Shown: positions 52,937 to 61,522 of the stretch, piece by piece
How the letters are laid out: every line of letters starts with the position of its first letter
Numbering within the stretch: position 1 is the stretch's first letter
NCBI GenBank assembly: GCA_963720475.1
Contig: OY970394.1
Coordinates: 1,860,001 to 1,924,000, forward strand
From: G963720475 sp963720475
GTDB lineage: Bacteria > Actinomycetota > Thermoleophilia > Solirubrobacterales > Thermoleophilaceae
Reading direction: 5' to 3'
Length of the DNA stretch: 64,000 nucleotides
Program-made: the position numbers and the translations under genes
The notes under the pieces: model-generated
Databases searched by the model: none
What the model saw: only the letters and a program-made list of their open reading frames with translations
What the model was told of the DNA's origin: nothing

Positions 52937-53495
52937 GGCGCGGCTGCGCCTGTTCGTGGCGCTCGAGTTGCCGGAGGGATTCCGGGGTGAGCTCGGGGCG
53001 TGGTGCGACGGGGTGCTGTCCGGCTTCGACTCAGTACGCCTGGTGCCGGCGGAGCAGCTCCACGTCACGCTCGCCTTTCTCGGCTCGCGGGGTGAGGGCG
53101 AGGTCGATGCGATCGCGGCCTGTGTCCGAGGTTCGTGTGCCTCATTCAGTGCTGCAGTTGAGATGAACAGCGGGGCAATGAAGGGGGTGCCTCCGAAGCG
53201 GCCGCGGCTGATCGCCTTGGACCTGGAGGATTCTTCCGGTGATTGCGCTCGGCTTCAGCGCGCTGTTTCGGACGACCTCGCCGCGGGAGGCTTCTACGAG
53301 CCCGAGGAACGCCCCTTCTGGCCCCACGTCACGCTCGCGCGCGTGCGTAAGGGCCAGCGGCCGCCCTCGTTCGATTCGGTCCCGGATCCGCCCCGTGGCC
53401 CGTTCTCGGCCCCGGCAGTCACCCTCTACCGCTCGCTGACCCGCCCCTCGGGGGCGGTCTACGAGCCGCTCGAGCGGGTGGAACTGGTTCGTTGA
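52914..53495 (+). CDS. thpR: RNA 2',3'-cyclic phosphodiesterase
   Basis: A 193-residue 2H-phosphoesterase. The two catalytic H-x-T motifs are in LHVTLAFLG (His near residue 50) and WPHVTLARV (His near 138), spaced as in the family. It opens 2',3'-cyclic RNA ends to 2'-phosphates; members also ligate tRNA halves in vitro. The GTG start at 52914 lies inside cinA's last codons (23-base overlap). It precedes recA by 161 bases. Confidence 0.88.
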   Translation: MARTSPSEARLRLFVALELPEGFRGELGAWCDGVLSGFDSVRLVPAEQLHVTLAFLGSRGEGEVDAIAACVRGSCASFSAAVEMNSGAMKGVPPKRPRLIALDLEDSSGDCARLQRAVSDDLAAGGFYEPEERPFWPHVTLARVRKGQRPPSFDSVPDPPRGPFSAPAVTLYRSLTRPSGAVYEPLERVELVR

Positions 53496-53599
53496 ACCGT
53501 TTTCCCCGCTATAGGGAGAAAATCTTCCCATCGAACCCGCCCGCCTCCCGCCTTCGCGGATCCGTCACTTGGGCGTGTCGGAGTCGTCACACAAGCGTG

Positions 53600-53628
53600 C
53601 TGAAGGCGTCCGGTTCCGCCTCTAGCTT
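53600..53628 (+). promoter_or_regulatory. Candidate recA promoter
   Basis: TAGCTT (53623-53628) is a reasonable -10 box with CTGAAG 17 bases upstream (53600-53605). Transcription would start near 53635, and an AGGAG SD precedes the ATG at 53657. No complete palindromic SOS box is seen in the 161-base gap; only a half-site TCGAAC at 53531. Whether recA is SOS-controlled here is unresolved. Confidence 0.45.
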
Positions 53629-53656
53629 GTCCGTTCCAAGAGAACAGGAGCGAGGC

Positions 53657-54838
53657 ATGGCTGAGACGGACAAGGACCAGGAAAAGGCTGCAAAGGCGCG
53701 TGAGTCGGCGCTGAACGGCGCGCTGACCCAGATCGAGCGCGAGTTCGGCAAGGGCGCGATCATGCGCATGGGCGACGAGGCGGCGGCCGTCAACGTGCAG
53801 GCCGTCCCGACGGGTGCGCTCTCGCTCGACCTGGCGCTCGGCGTGGGGGGTGTCCCTCGCGGGCGGATCGTCGAGGTCTTCGGCCCCGAGGCGTCGGGCA
53901 AGACAACGCTCATCTACCACATCCTCGCCGAGGCCCAGAAGCTCGGCGGCATCTGTGCGTTCATCGACGCCGAGCACGCGATGGACCCCGCCTACGCGAA
54001 GCGGATCGGCCTCGACGTCGACGAGCTGCTCGTCTCGCAGCCGGACCATGGCGAGCAAGCGCTTGAGATCGCGGACCTGCTGATCCGCTCGGGCGCGGTC
54101 GACATCGTCGCGGTCGACTCCGTCGCGGCACTCACGCCGAAGGCCGAGCTCGAGGGACAGATGGGCGACCAGACGGTCGGCCTCCAGGCGCGGATGATGA
54201 GCCAGGCGATGCGCAAGCTCGCCGGCAACCTGAACCGCGCGAACACGCTCTGCATCTTCACCAACCAGATTCGCGAGAAGGTCGGCGTGATGTTCGGCTC
54301 ACCGGAGACCCAGCCCGGCGGGCGGGCGCTGAAGTTCTATTCCTCGCAGCGGCTCGACATCCGCCGGATCGAGACCCTCAAGGAGGGGACCGAGGCCGTC
54401 GGCAACCGCGTGCGGGTGAAGGTGGTGAAGAACAAGGTCGCGGCACCGTTCCGCCAGGCCGAGTTCGACATCCAGTACGGCGAGGGGATCTCCTCCGAGG
54501 GCTGCATCCTCGACCTCGGGCTCGAGCACGGGATCGTCGCCAAGTCGGGCTCGTTCTTCTCCTACGGCGACGAGCGGCTCGGCCAGGGTCGCGGTAACGC
54601 CAAGACCTACCTGGCCGAGAACCCGAAGGTCGCGAAGGAGATCGAGAAGAAGGTCTACGCGGCCGTCGGGCTCGACGAGGGAGGCGCTCCGACCGTCGTC
54701 CCGATCGACTCGAAGGACGGCGAGAAGCCCGCCGCCAAGCCTGCCGAGGCGAAGAAGACGGCCAAGCCGAGCGACGAGGCAGAGAAGCCGGGCAAGCAGG
54801 ATGCCGCGGCGGAGAAGCCTGCCGAGAAGGCCGCTTAA
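53657..54838 (+). CDS. recA: Recombinase RecA
   Basis: A 393-residue RecA. Walker A GPEASGKTT is at about residues 76-84; VDSVAALTPKAELEGQMGD contains Walker B and the L1 boundary; FTNQIREKVGVMFGSPE is the L2 region. The C-terminus carries an extra ~45-residue Lys/Ala/Glu/Pro-rich tail, longer than in E. coli and common in actinobacteria. No intein is present. It catalyses strand exchange and LexA cleavage. recX follows after 21 bases. Confidence 0.98.
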   Translation: MAETDKDQEKAAKARESALNGALTQIEREFGKGAIMRMGDEAAAVNVQAVPTGALSLDLALGVGGVPRGRIVEVFGPEASGKTTLIYHILAEAQKLGGICAFIDAEHAMDPAYAKRIGLDVDELLVSQPDHGEQALEIADLLIRSGAVDIVAVDSVAALTPKAELEGQMGDQTVGLQARMMSQAMRKLAGNLNRANTLCIFTNQIREKVGVMFGSPETQPGGRALKFYSSQRLDIRRIETLKEGTEAVGNRVRVKVVKNKVAAPFRQAEFDIQYGEGISSEGCILDLGLEHGIVAKSGSFFSYGDERLGQGRGNAKTYLAENPKVAKEIEKKVYAAVGLDEGGAPTVVPIDSKDGEKPAAKPAEAKKTAKPSDEAEKPGKQDAAAEKPAEKAA

Positions 54839-54859
54839 GCCGACCGGCGGGGGCCGCGG

Positions 54860-55333
54860 ATGACCGAAGACGACCGCCGGCGCGCGCTCGACTACGCGGC
54901 TCGCGCACTGACCGCGCGCGACCGGACAGTGGCCGAGATGCGCGCCTTCCTCGAGCGCAAGCGGGTCGAGCCCGCCACGATCGACGCGACGATTACCGAG
55001 CTCGCGGCGTCCGGGATGCTCGACGATGTCGCCTACGCGACGCGCTTCGTCGCCGACAGACGGGAGGCGCGCCAGTGGGGCCGGGAGCGGATCGAGCGCG
55101 ATCTGTTGAAGCGCGGTATCGCCCCCGAGCTGATCGAGCGGGCACTCGGTGGCGTCGAGTGGTCCGACGAGCTGAGCGCGGCGCAGGCGCTCCTGCGCGA
55201 GCGCTTCCGCGTGCCCCTCGGCGGCGACCGCGAGCGCGACCGAGCGTGGAAGCTGCTGGTCCGGCGCGGGTACAGCTCAGAGCTCGCCTACGACGCGGTT
55301 CGGGCCCACGACCGCGGCGCTGAGGCAGCCTGA
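54860..55333 (+). CDS. recX: Regulatory protein RecX
   Basis: A 157-residue helical repeat protein that modulates RecA filaments. ALDYAARALTARDRTVAEMR and LASGMLDDVAYATRFV-like TELAASGMLDDVAYATRFVA are followed by WGRERIERDLLKRGIAPELI and LVRRGYSSELAYDAVR, the three repeat units of RecX. It is directly downstream of recA on the same strand, as is usual. The ATG at 54860 has GGGGG-type purines upstream. Confidence 0.9.
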   Translation: MTEDDRRRALDYAARALTARDRTVAEMRAFLERKRVEPATIDATITELAASGMLDDVAYATRFVADRREARQWGRERIERDLLKRGIAPELIERALGGVEWSDELSAAQALLRERFRVPLGGDRERDRAWKLLVRRGYSSELAYDAVRAHDRGAEAA

Positions 55334-55634
55334 TCCTCCGCTGTCGGATGGCTTGCGTCGGAAGCACCGCAGGGCTACGCTTGACGTGAGCGGCCACGGC
55401 CGCGCAAAGACGACACCGAGCCCGCTTCGGCGGGATCACACACCCGGACACAAACCAGACCTTGAACACCAATCCAGACGAGCAGCGGACGGACAACCCG
55501 GAGAGGGGGAGCAAACCGCGTCCGTAGCCGTTCCCGCCTGACAGGCTCCCGGCCTCTCGGCCCGTCTTGCAAAGCCGCCGCCGTGCGTTCGACGGCAAGC
55601 GAACCTGCCCGCCACGGGCAGCAAGGAGGGCGAG
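55334..55634. other. recX-rny intergenic region with promoter and leader hairpins
   Basis: About 300 bases without a convincing gene. TTGCGT (55353-55358) and TACGCT (55376-55381), spaced 17, form a candidate promoter for rny. The leader then shows GCGGC/GCCGC (55390-55403), a CCCGC-TTCG-GCGGG hairpin (55421-55434) lacking a U-tract, and CTGCCCG/CGGGCAG (55605-55621). The last abuts the AAGGAGG SD of rny. Short frames here have no recognisable content. Confidence 0.5.
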
Positions 55635-57209
55635 ATGGAGATCGTTCTGGCGGCGGTGGTGTCGGCCACGGTGGCCGCGTTCGTGGCACTCGCAATCGGC
55701 CGGCGCCGGGAGTCGAGCGTCGCAGCGAGCACTGGCGCGCTCGGCGGCCGTGGCCCAGCTCGACTGGTCGACGCCGACGGGAGCACGAAGCCCGAGGTCG
55801 TGGCCGCTGCCGCCGAACCTGGCGCCGCCACCACGGCGCCCGCTCCGGTAGCTGCATCTGAGCCGCCGCCCGCGCCGCTCGCCGACGGGGACGAATTGCG
55901 CGAGCGCCGCGCCGAGCTCGCCCGCCTCGAGGAGCGCGCGCTCGCGAACGAGCAGGCAACTGCCGCCCGTCTCGAGGAGATCGACCGTCGCGAGCGCTCA
56001 CTCGACGACCGCGCCCGCAACCTCGACCATGAGATCGAGCAGCTGAAGCACGCCAAGCGCGACCATCTGCGTGAGCTCGAGCGGATCTCGGGCCTGAGCG
56101 CCAGCCAGGCCAAGCAGGTGCTCCTGTCGGAGCTCGAGGACGAGCTCCGTCACGATCGCGCGCGGCTCGTGCGCCAGATCGAAGACGAGTCGAAGCGCGA
56201 CGCAGACCGGCGGGCGCGCAGCATCCTCTCCGCCTGCATGCAGCGGGTCGCAGGGGGGCACGCGGCCGAGACCACGGTCACGGTCGTCGAGCTCGCCTCG
56301 GACGAGCTGAAGGGACGGATCATCGGCCGCGAGGGGCGCAACATCCGCGCCTTGGAGTCGCTCACCGGCGTCGACATCATCGTCGACGACACACCTTCCG
56401 CCGTCGTCCTTTCCGCCTTCGATGGGGTCCGCCGCGAGGTTGCGCGGCTGACGCTCGAGAAGCTGCTGGCCGACGGCCGTGTCCACCCGGCCAAGATCGA
56501 GGAGAGCTACCACCAGGCGAAGTCCGAGATCGACAACCGGATCATCGAGGTGGGGGAGCAGGCGGCGCTCGAGGCGGGCGTCGGCGCGCTCCACGCCGAG
56601 CTGGTCAAGCTGCTCGGCCGCCTCCACTACCGCACCAGCTACGGCCAGAACGTGCTCGCGCATTCGATCGAGTGCGCGAACCTCGCCGCCCTGCTCGCGG
56701 CCGAGCTCGGGGCGAGCGCCAAGACCGCCCGTCGCGCCGCTCTCCTGCACGACATCGGCAAGGCCGTCACACACGAGATCGAGGGCCCTCATGCGCTCGT
56801 CGGCGGCGAGCTCGCACGACGCTACGGCGAGACGGAAGCCGTCGCCCACGCGATGGAGGCCCACCATTCCGAGGTCGAGCTGCAGACGGTCGAAGCGGTC
56901 ATCGTCCAGATCGTGGACTCCCTCTCGGGTGCCCGCCCGGGGGCACGGGGCGAGTCGCTCGAGCACTACGTCAAGCGGCTGCGCGAGCTCGAGGACATCG
57001 CCCTGCGGCGCGCCGGCGTCGAGAAGGTCTACGCGATGCAGGCCGGTCGCGAGGTCCGCGTGCTCGTCAGCCCGGAGGCCATCGACGATGACGGGGCCGC
57101 ACTGCTCTCGCACCAGATCGCCCGCGACGTGGAGTCGGAGCTCGAGTACCCGGGCCAGATCAAGGTCACGGTCATCCGCGAGAGCCGCTCCGTGGACCAC
57201 GCCAAGTAG
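55635..57209 (+). CDS. rny: Ribonuclease Y
   Basis: A 524-residue membrane-anchored endoribonuclease starting mRNA decay. A membrane helix lies at residues 4-22, then a long coiled coil (about 85-190, ELRERRAELARLEERALANE). KH has LKGRIIGREGRNIRALESLT, and the HD domain has HSIECANLAALLAAELGA and AALLHDIGKA (His372-Asp373). Length matches RNase Y (about 520). It has the best SD in the neighbourhood, AAGGAGG, with a hairpin just upstream. Its presence with RNase J gives both Gram-positive-type mRNA degradation routes. Confidence 0.95.
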   Translation: MEIVLAAVVSATVAAFVALAIGRRRESSVAASTGALGGRGPARLVDADGSTKPEVVAAAAEPGAATTAPAPVAASEPPPAPLADGDELRERRAELARLEERALANEQATAARLEEIDRRERSLDDRARNLDHEIEQLKHAKRDHLRELERISGLSASQAKQVLLSELEDELRHDRARLVRQIEDESKRDADRRARSILSACMQRVAGGHAAETTVTVVELASDELKGRIIGREGRNIRALESLTGVDIIVDDTPSAVVLSAFDGVRREVARLTLEKLLADGRVHPAKIEESYHQAKSEIDNRIIEVGEQAALEAGVGALHAELVKLLGRLHYRTSYGQNVLAHSIECANLAALLAAELGASAKTARRAALLHDIGKAVTHEIEGPHALVGGELARRYGETEAVAHAMEAHHSEVELQTVEAVIVQIVDSLSGARPGARGESLEHYVKRLRELEDIALRRAGVEKVYAMQAGREVRVLVSPEAIDDDGAALLSHQIARDVESELEYPGQIKVTVIRESRSVDHAK

Positions 57210-57235
57210 CCCGTCTCCTATCGTTCGAGACGCCG

Positions 57236-58555
57236 ATGCGGACCTATCACCTCACCACCTTTGGCTGCCAGATGAACGAGCACGACTCGGAGCGAATGAA
57301 GGGCATGCTCGAGTCGCTCGGCTACAGCGAGGCGCCCGACCGCGACGACGCGGACCTGATCCTCTTCAACACGTGCTCGATCCGCGAAACGGCCGACAGC
57401 CGGTTGACCGGGCACCTGGGAGAGGCGAAGCGACTCAAGACGGAGAGCCCTGCGAAGGTGGTCGGCGTCGGGGGCTGCTGGTCGCAGTCGCTCAAGCACG
57501 AGGTGTTCGAGCGCTTCCCCTTCGTGGACGTGGCATTCGGCCCAGGGCAGTACCCGAAGCTGGCCGAGTTCCTCACGAGCGACTCGATCGGGGCGCAGGG
57601 CTACTTCGAGTTCGAGGGGTTCACCGGCCACCTGCCCGCCCGCCGCGAACGCGAGCACCAGGCGTGGATCCAGATCTCGGTCGGCTGCAACTGCGCCTGC
57701 GCGTACTGCATCGTGCCAACCACGCGGGGTCGCGAGGTCAGCCGGCCCGCTGCGGAGCTCGTCGGCGAGGCCGAGCGGCTCGCCGCCGACGGCGTGTGCG
57801 AGATCACCCTGCTCGGCCAGAACGTCAACTCGTATGGCCGCGACCTGCCGAAGGGCACGAAGGCCTCCTTCGCCGAGCTGCTCGCCATGCTCGACGCCGT
57901 CGAGGGGATCGAGCGCATCCGCTACACGAGCCCGCACCCGAAGGACATGCGCGAGGACGTGCTGCAGGCGCACGCTGAGCTCGCGTCGGTCTGCGAGCAC
58001 ATCCACCTGCCGCTGCAGTCCGGCTCGAGCCGAATACTCAAGGCGATGAAGCGCACCTACGACCGTGAGCGCTACCTCGACCGTGTCGCGCAAGTGCGCG
58101 AGCACGTCCCCGACTGCTCGCTGACCACCGACATCATCGTCGGCTTCCCGGGTGAGACCGAGGAGGACTTCGCGCAGACGCTCGACGTGGTGGACGCAGT
58201 CGCCTACGACTCGGCGTTCACATTCATCTTCTCCCCGCGGCGGGGCACGGAAGCCGCCGATCTTGGCGGCCAGGTCCCGCATGCGGTGAAGCGCGAGCGG
58301 ATGGAGCGGCTCGTCGCTCTGTGCCAGCAGCGCGCGCGTGAGCGCTCCGAGCGCTTCGTCGGTCGCACGATGGAGGTACTGGTCGAGGGCCCCTCGCGGA
58401 CCGACCCATCTCGCTTGCGCGGGCGGATCCGCCACAACAAGACCGTCAACTTCGATGGTGTCGCCGCGCCGGGCGAGCTCTCCGAGGTCGAGATCACGGC
58501 CGCGACGAGCACGACGTTGTCGGGCAGCGAGCGCCTGCTCGCGCGCGCGGGCTGA
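57236..58555 (+). CDS. miaB: tRNA-2-methylthio-N6-dimethylallyladenosine synthase
   Basis: A 439-residue radical-SAM methylthiotransferase. The N-terminal cluster uses Cys11, Cys47 and Cys81 (TFGCQMNEHDS, FNTCSIRE, GVGGCWSQS). The SAM cluster CNCACAYC is near 151-158, followed by TTRGREVSRP, LLGQNVNSYG and a C-terminal TRAM domain (VLVEGPSRTDPSRLRGRI). It thiomethylates A37 of tRNAs reading UNN codons after MiaA acts. ATG 57236 is preceded by TATCGT at an 11-base gap. Confidence 0.95.
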   Translation: MRTYHLTTFGCQMNEHDSERMKGMLESLGYSEAPDRDDADLILFNTCSIRETADSRLTGHLGEAKRLKTESPAKVVGVGGCWSQSLKHEVFERFPFVDVAFGPGQYPKLAEFLTSDSIGAQGYFEFEGFTGHLPARREREHQAWIQISVGCNCACAYCIVPTTRGREVSRPAAELVGEAERLAADGVCEITLLGQNVNSYGRDLPKGTKASFAELLAMLDAVEGIERIRYTSPHPKDMREDVLQAHAELASVCEHIHLPLQSGSSRILKAMKRTYDRERYLDRVAQVREHVPDCSLTTDIIVGFPGETEEDFAQTLDVVDAVAYDSAFTFIFSPRRGTEAADLGGQVPHAVKRERMERLVALCQQRARERSERFVGRTMEVLVEGPSRTDPSRLRGRIRHNKTVNFDGVAAPGELSEVEITAATSTTLSGSERLLARAG

Positions 58556-58557
58556 CC

Positions 58558-59493
58558 GTGACCTCCGACGGCGCGGGCGCCGAGGCGCCGCGCGTCATCG
58601 CGATCTTCGGCCCTACGGGGGTCGGGAAGACCGCCGTGGCGATCGCGCTGGCTGACGAGCTTCGGGCGCGGGGTGAGGATCCGCTCGCCGTCTCGGCCGA
58701 CGCGCTGCAGGTCTACCAAGGCCTCGGAACCCTCACGGGCGCCGCCACCGACGACGAGCAGGCGCGCCTCGAGCACCGGCTCGTCGGCGTCGTCCCGGTG
58801 AGTGAGACGTTCTCGGCGGGCGAGTTCGCCCGGCGCGCTCACGCCGAGATAGACGCGGCGCTAGCGGCCCGCAGGGCGCCGCTCGTGGTCGGCGGGACCG
58901 GCCTCTATCTGCAGGCGGCGCTGTGCGAGCTCGACCTGCGCCCGCCGCCCCCGCCCGCGCTGCGTGCAAGGCTGAGCGGACGGGTCGAGCGAGAGGGAGC
59001 CGCCGCGCTCCACGCCGAGCTGGTCGAGCGCGACCCCGCCGCAGCTGAGGCGATCGTCCCGACCGACCGCACGCGCGTGATCCGCGCCCTGGAGCTGCTC
59101 GACCAAGGCGAGGCCCCTCCCGCGACGGGCGACGACTCGCGCCTGTGGACGGCCGCGATGCGCCACCCGACCCTGCTGGTCGGCCTCACGCTCGATCGCG
59201 AGCGCCTCTATGAGCAGATCAACGCGCGCTGCGAGCAGATCGTCGCCGCGGGGGCCCCGGAGGAGGTCAGGGTGGCCGACGCCGCCGGCGCGTCGCATAC
59301 GGCGCGCAAGGCGCTCGGCTTCGAGGAGCTGCTCGCCGGCGACGTCGAGGCGATGAAGCGCCGGACGCGCAACTACGCCAAGCGCCAGCTGGCGTGGATG
59401 CGGAAGCTCGACACGGCCAGGCTGATCGCGACCGACGGCCGAACCCCAGCGGATGTGGCGGGGGAGATCGCCCGCGCCGCCCGCGGTGAGTAG
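58558..59493 (+). CDS. miaA: tRNA dimethylallyltransferase
   Basis: A 311-residue enzyme placing a dimethylallyl group on A37. IAIFGPTGVGKTAVA is the P-loop, then SADALQVYQGL, VSETFSAGEFARRA, LVVGGTGLYLQAAL and KRRTRNYAKRQLAWMR, in the standard MiaA order. GTG 58558 is two bases after miaB, so the two steps of ms2i6A synthesis are co-transcribed. The length is standard. Confidence 0.95.
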   Translation: MTSDGAGAEAPRVIAIFGPTGVGKTAVAIALADELRARGEDPLAVSADALQVYQGLGTLTGAATDDEQARLEHRLVGVVPVSETFSAGEFARRAHAEIDAALAARRAPLVVGGTGLYLQAALCELDLRPPPPPALRARLSGRVEREGAAALHAELVERDPAAAEAIVPTDRTRVIRALELLDQGEAPPATGDDSRLWTAAMRHPTLLVGLTLDRERLYEQINARCEQIVAAGAPEEVRVADAAGASHTARKALGFEELLAGDVEAMKRRTRNYAKRQLAWMRKLDTARLIATDGRTPADVAGEIARAARGE

Positions 59494-59504
59494 GTTTCCC
59501 GCCG

Positions 59505-60353
59505 ATGAAGTTCGAGAAGTGGCAGGCGCTCGGCAACGACTACGTGATCGTCGAGGCCGCTGATCTTCCGTTCGAGCTCACGCCCGAGCGCGCACGCGCG
59601 ATCTGCGCACCGCACACCGGCATCGGCTCGGACGGCGTGCTGCTGCTCGAGGAGCCGTCGAGCCCGGACTTCGTCGCCAAGCTGCGGATCTTCAATCCCG
59701 ACGGTTCGGAGGCCGAGCTGTCGGGGAACGGCGCCCGCGAGGCGATCCTCTACCTCCGCGCCCGTGGCTGGACCGACAACGACACGTTCTCGATCGAGAC
59801 GGCCGCCGGCGAGATTCGCCCGACGATCACCGGTCCGACGACCTGCCGGGTGGACATGGGCCGGGCGAAGCTCAACTCGGACGATTTCCCCTCCGGCGGT
59901 GAGGATGGCGAAGGCGTACTCGAGGCTGCGGGCCGAGATTTCCGCTTCCAGCACGTCTCGATCGGCAATCCGCAGTGCGCGATCGAGATCAGCGAGGGGC
60001 TGGCGGAGCTCGTGCTCGCGGAGGTCGGCCCCCCGATCGAGGCGCACGAGCTGTTCCCGAACCGCACCAACGTGTCGTTCTGGCGCCGCGACGGCGCGGG
60101 CGAGATCACCGCCCGGATATTCGAGCGCGGAGTGGGGGAGACTTTGGCCTCCGGGACCGGCGCGACGGGGGCCGCCGTGGCGTCGGTCCTGCGCGGCGGC
60201 GACAGCCCGGTCACCGTCCACCTCGACGGCGGTGACCTCGAGGTGGAGGTAGGAGAGGATCTCCACGTGGACCTGAGCGGATGGGCCGTCCCGGTCTACG
60301 CAGGAGAGTTCAGCAAGGCCTTCGTCGAGACGCTCGCGAGAGTCCCCGCGTGA
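59505..60353 (+). CDS. dapF: DapF-family diaminopimelate epimerase homologue lacking both catalytic cysteines
   Basis: A 282-residue protein with the DapF fold order: FEKWQALGNDYVIVEAADLP, HTGIGSDGVLLLE, FNPDGSEAELSGNGAREAIL, VSIGNPQCAIEI, RTNVSFW and FERGVGETLASGTGATGAAV. The first catalytic Cys, normally in SGNGxRC, is Glu (SGNGARE). The second, normally LACGTG, is Ser (LASGTG). The surrounding residues that hold the substrate carboxylate are conserved. True DapF swaps LL- and meso-diaminopimelate by a two-cysteine mechanism, so activity here is doubtful or uses another mechanism. TAGGTT (59491-59496) is eight bases before the ATG. The end overlaps dapL. Confidence 0.87.
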   Translation: MKFEKWQALGNDYVIVEAADLPFELTPERARAICAPHTGIGSDGVLLLEEPSSPDFVAKLRIFNPDGSEAELSGNGAREAILYLRARGWTDNDTFSIETAAGEIRPTITGPTTCRVDMGRAKLNSDDFPSGGEDGEGVLEAAGRDFRFQHVSIGNPQCAIEISEGLAELVLAEVGPPIEAHELFPNRTNVSFWRRDGAGEITARIFERGVGETLASGTGATGAAVASVLRGGDSPVTVHLDGGDLEVEVGEDLHVDLSGWAVPVYAGEFSKAFVETLARVPA

Positions 60354-61522
60354 AGCCGAGCAGCCGCCTCGAGCGCATCCCCCCGTACCTGTTCGCCGAG
60401 CTCGAGCGGAAGATCGCCGCCAAGCGCGAGCAGGGGATAGACGTGATCAGCCTCGGGATCGGCGACCCGGACATGCCGACGCCCGAGGTCGTGATCGAGG
60501 CCCTCCAGCAGGCGGCGGCCGATCCCGGAACGCACCAGTACCCCTCCAACCGTGGCCGCGTGGAATTCCGCGAGGCGGTGGCGGCGTTCTACGCCCGCCG
60601 CTTCGGCGTCGCGCTCGACCCCGAGACCGAGATCATCCCCGCGCTCGGCGCGAAGGAGTGCATCTTCAACCTCAACCTCGCGTTCCTCGACCCGGGCGAC
60701 GCCGCACTTGCCGCCGACCCGGGATACCCCGTCTACACGGGTGGGCCGCTGCTCGTGGGCGCGGACGCCGTCGTGATGCCGCTGCTGCCCGAGCGCGGCT
60801 TCGCGCCCGACCTCGACGCGATCTCGCAAGCCGACCGCGAGCGCGCACGCCTGCTGTACCTCAACTACCCGAACAACCCGACCGGGGCGGTCGTGCCCGA
60901 CGGCCTGTTCGAGCGGGCGGTCGAGTTCGCGCGCGAGCACGACATCCTGGTCGTGCACGACGCCTCATACACCGAGACGACGTACGACGGCTACGTAGCG
61001 CCGAGCTTCCTCGAGACCCCCGGGGCGAAGGAGGTCGGCGTCGAAGTCTTCTCGCTCTCGAAGGGCTACAACATGACCGGCTGGCGGACGGCCGCGATCG
61101 TCGGCAACCCCAACGCGATCGAGCTCTACTGGCGGCTGAAGACGAACGTCGACAGCGGGATGTTCGAGGCGGTCCAGCTCGCGGCTGCCGTGGCGCTCGA
61201 GAAGGGTGACGACGCCGTGCGAGAGATGTGCTCGATCTACGAGCGCAGGCGCGACCTCGTCTGCGGCGCGCTGCGGGAGATCGGCGTCTCGGTCGAGCCC
61301 CCGAAAGGCACGATCTACGTCTGGGCGCCCGTCCCGGATGCATACGAATCCGCAGCCGCGTACTGTGAGCACGTGCTCGAGGAATCGGCAGTCGTGATCT
61401 CGCCCGGTGGGGCGTACGGACCAAGCGGGGAAGGCTTCTTCCGCATCTCCCTGACGGTGCCCGACGACCGGCTCGGCGAGGCCGTGGAGCGCCTGCGTTC
61501 GAGCCTGGCAGGGGGGTCGTGA
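60350..61522 (+). CDS. dapL: LL-diaminopimelate aminotransferase-like class I aminotransferase
   Basis: A 390-residue PLP enzyme. SRLERIPPYLFAELERKIAA, VISLGIGDPDMPTPEVVIEA, YPSNRGRVEFREAV, ALGAKECIFNLNLAFLDPGD, LNYPNNPTGAV, HDASYTETTYDG and SLSKGYNMTGWR (Lys near residue 238) match the DapL/LL-DAP aminotransferase branch. It would convert tetrahydrodipicolinate directly to LL-diaminopimelate, skipping the succinylase route. Similar enzymes act on other amino acids, so specificity is inferred from sequence and from overlap with dapF. GTG 60350 overlaps its stop. Confidence 0.82.
   Translation: MKPSSRLERIPPYLFAELERKIAAKREQGIDVISLGIGDPDMPTPEVVIEALQQAAADPGTHQYPSNRGRVEFREAVAAFYARRFGVALDPETEIIPALGAKECIFNLNLAFLDPGDAALAADPGYPVYTGGPLLVGADAVVMPLLPERGFAPDLDAISQADRERARLLYLNYPNNPTGAVVPDGLFERAVEFAREHDILVVHDASYTETTYDGYVAPSFLETPGAKEVGVEVFSLSKGYNMTGWRTAAIVGNPNAIELYWRLKTNVDSGMFEAVQLAAAVALEKGDDAVREMCSIYERRRDLVCGALREIGVSVEPPKGTIYVWAPVPDAYESAAAYCEHVLEESAVVISPGGAYGPSGEGFFRISLTVPDDRLGEAVERLRSSLAGGS

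Noticed and set aside
53496..53656. SOS (LexA) box upstream of recA
   Set aside because: Only a half-site TCGAAC at 53531 is present; no palindromic partner is spaced correctly.
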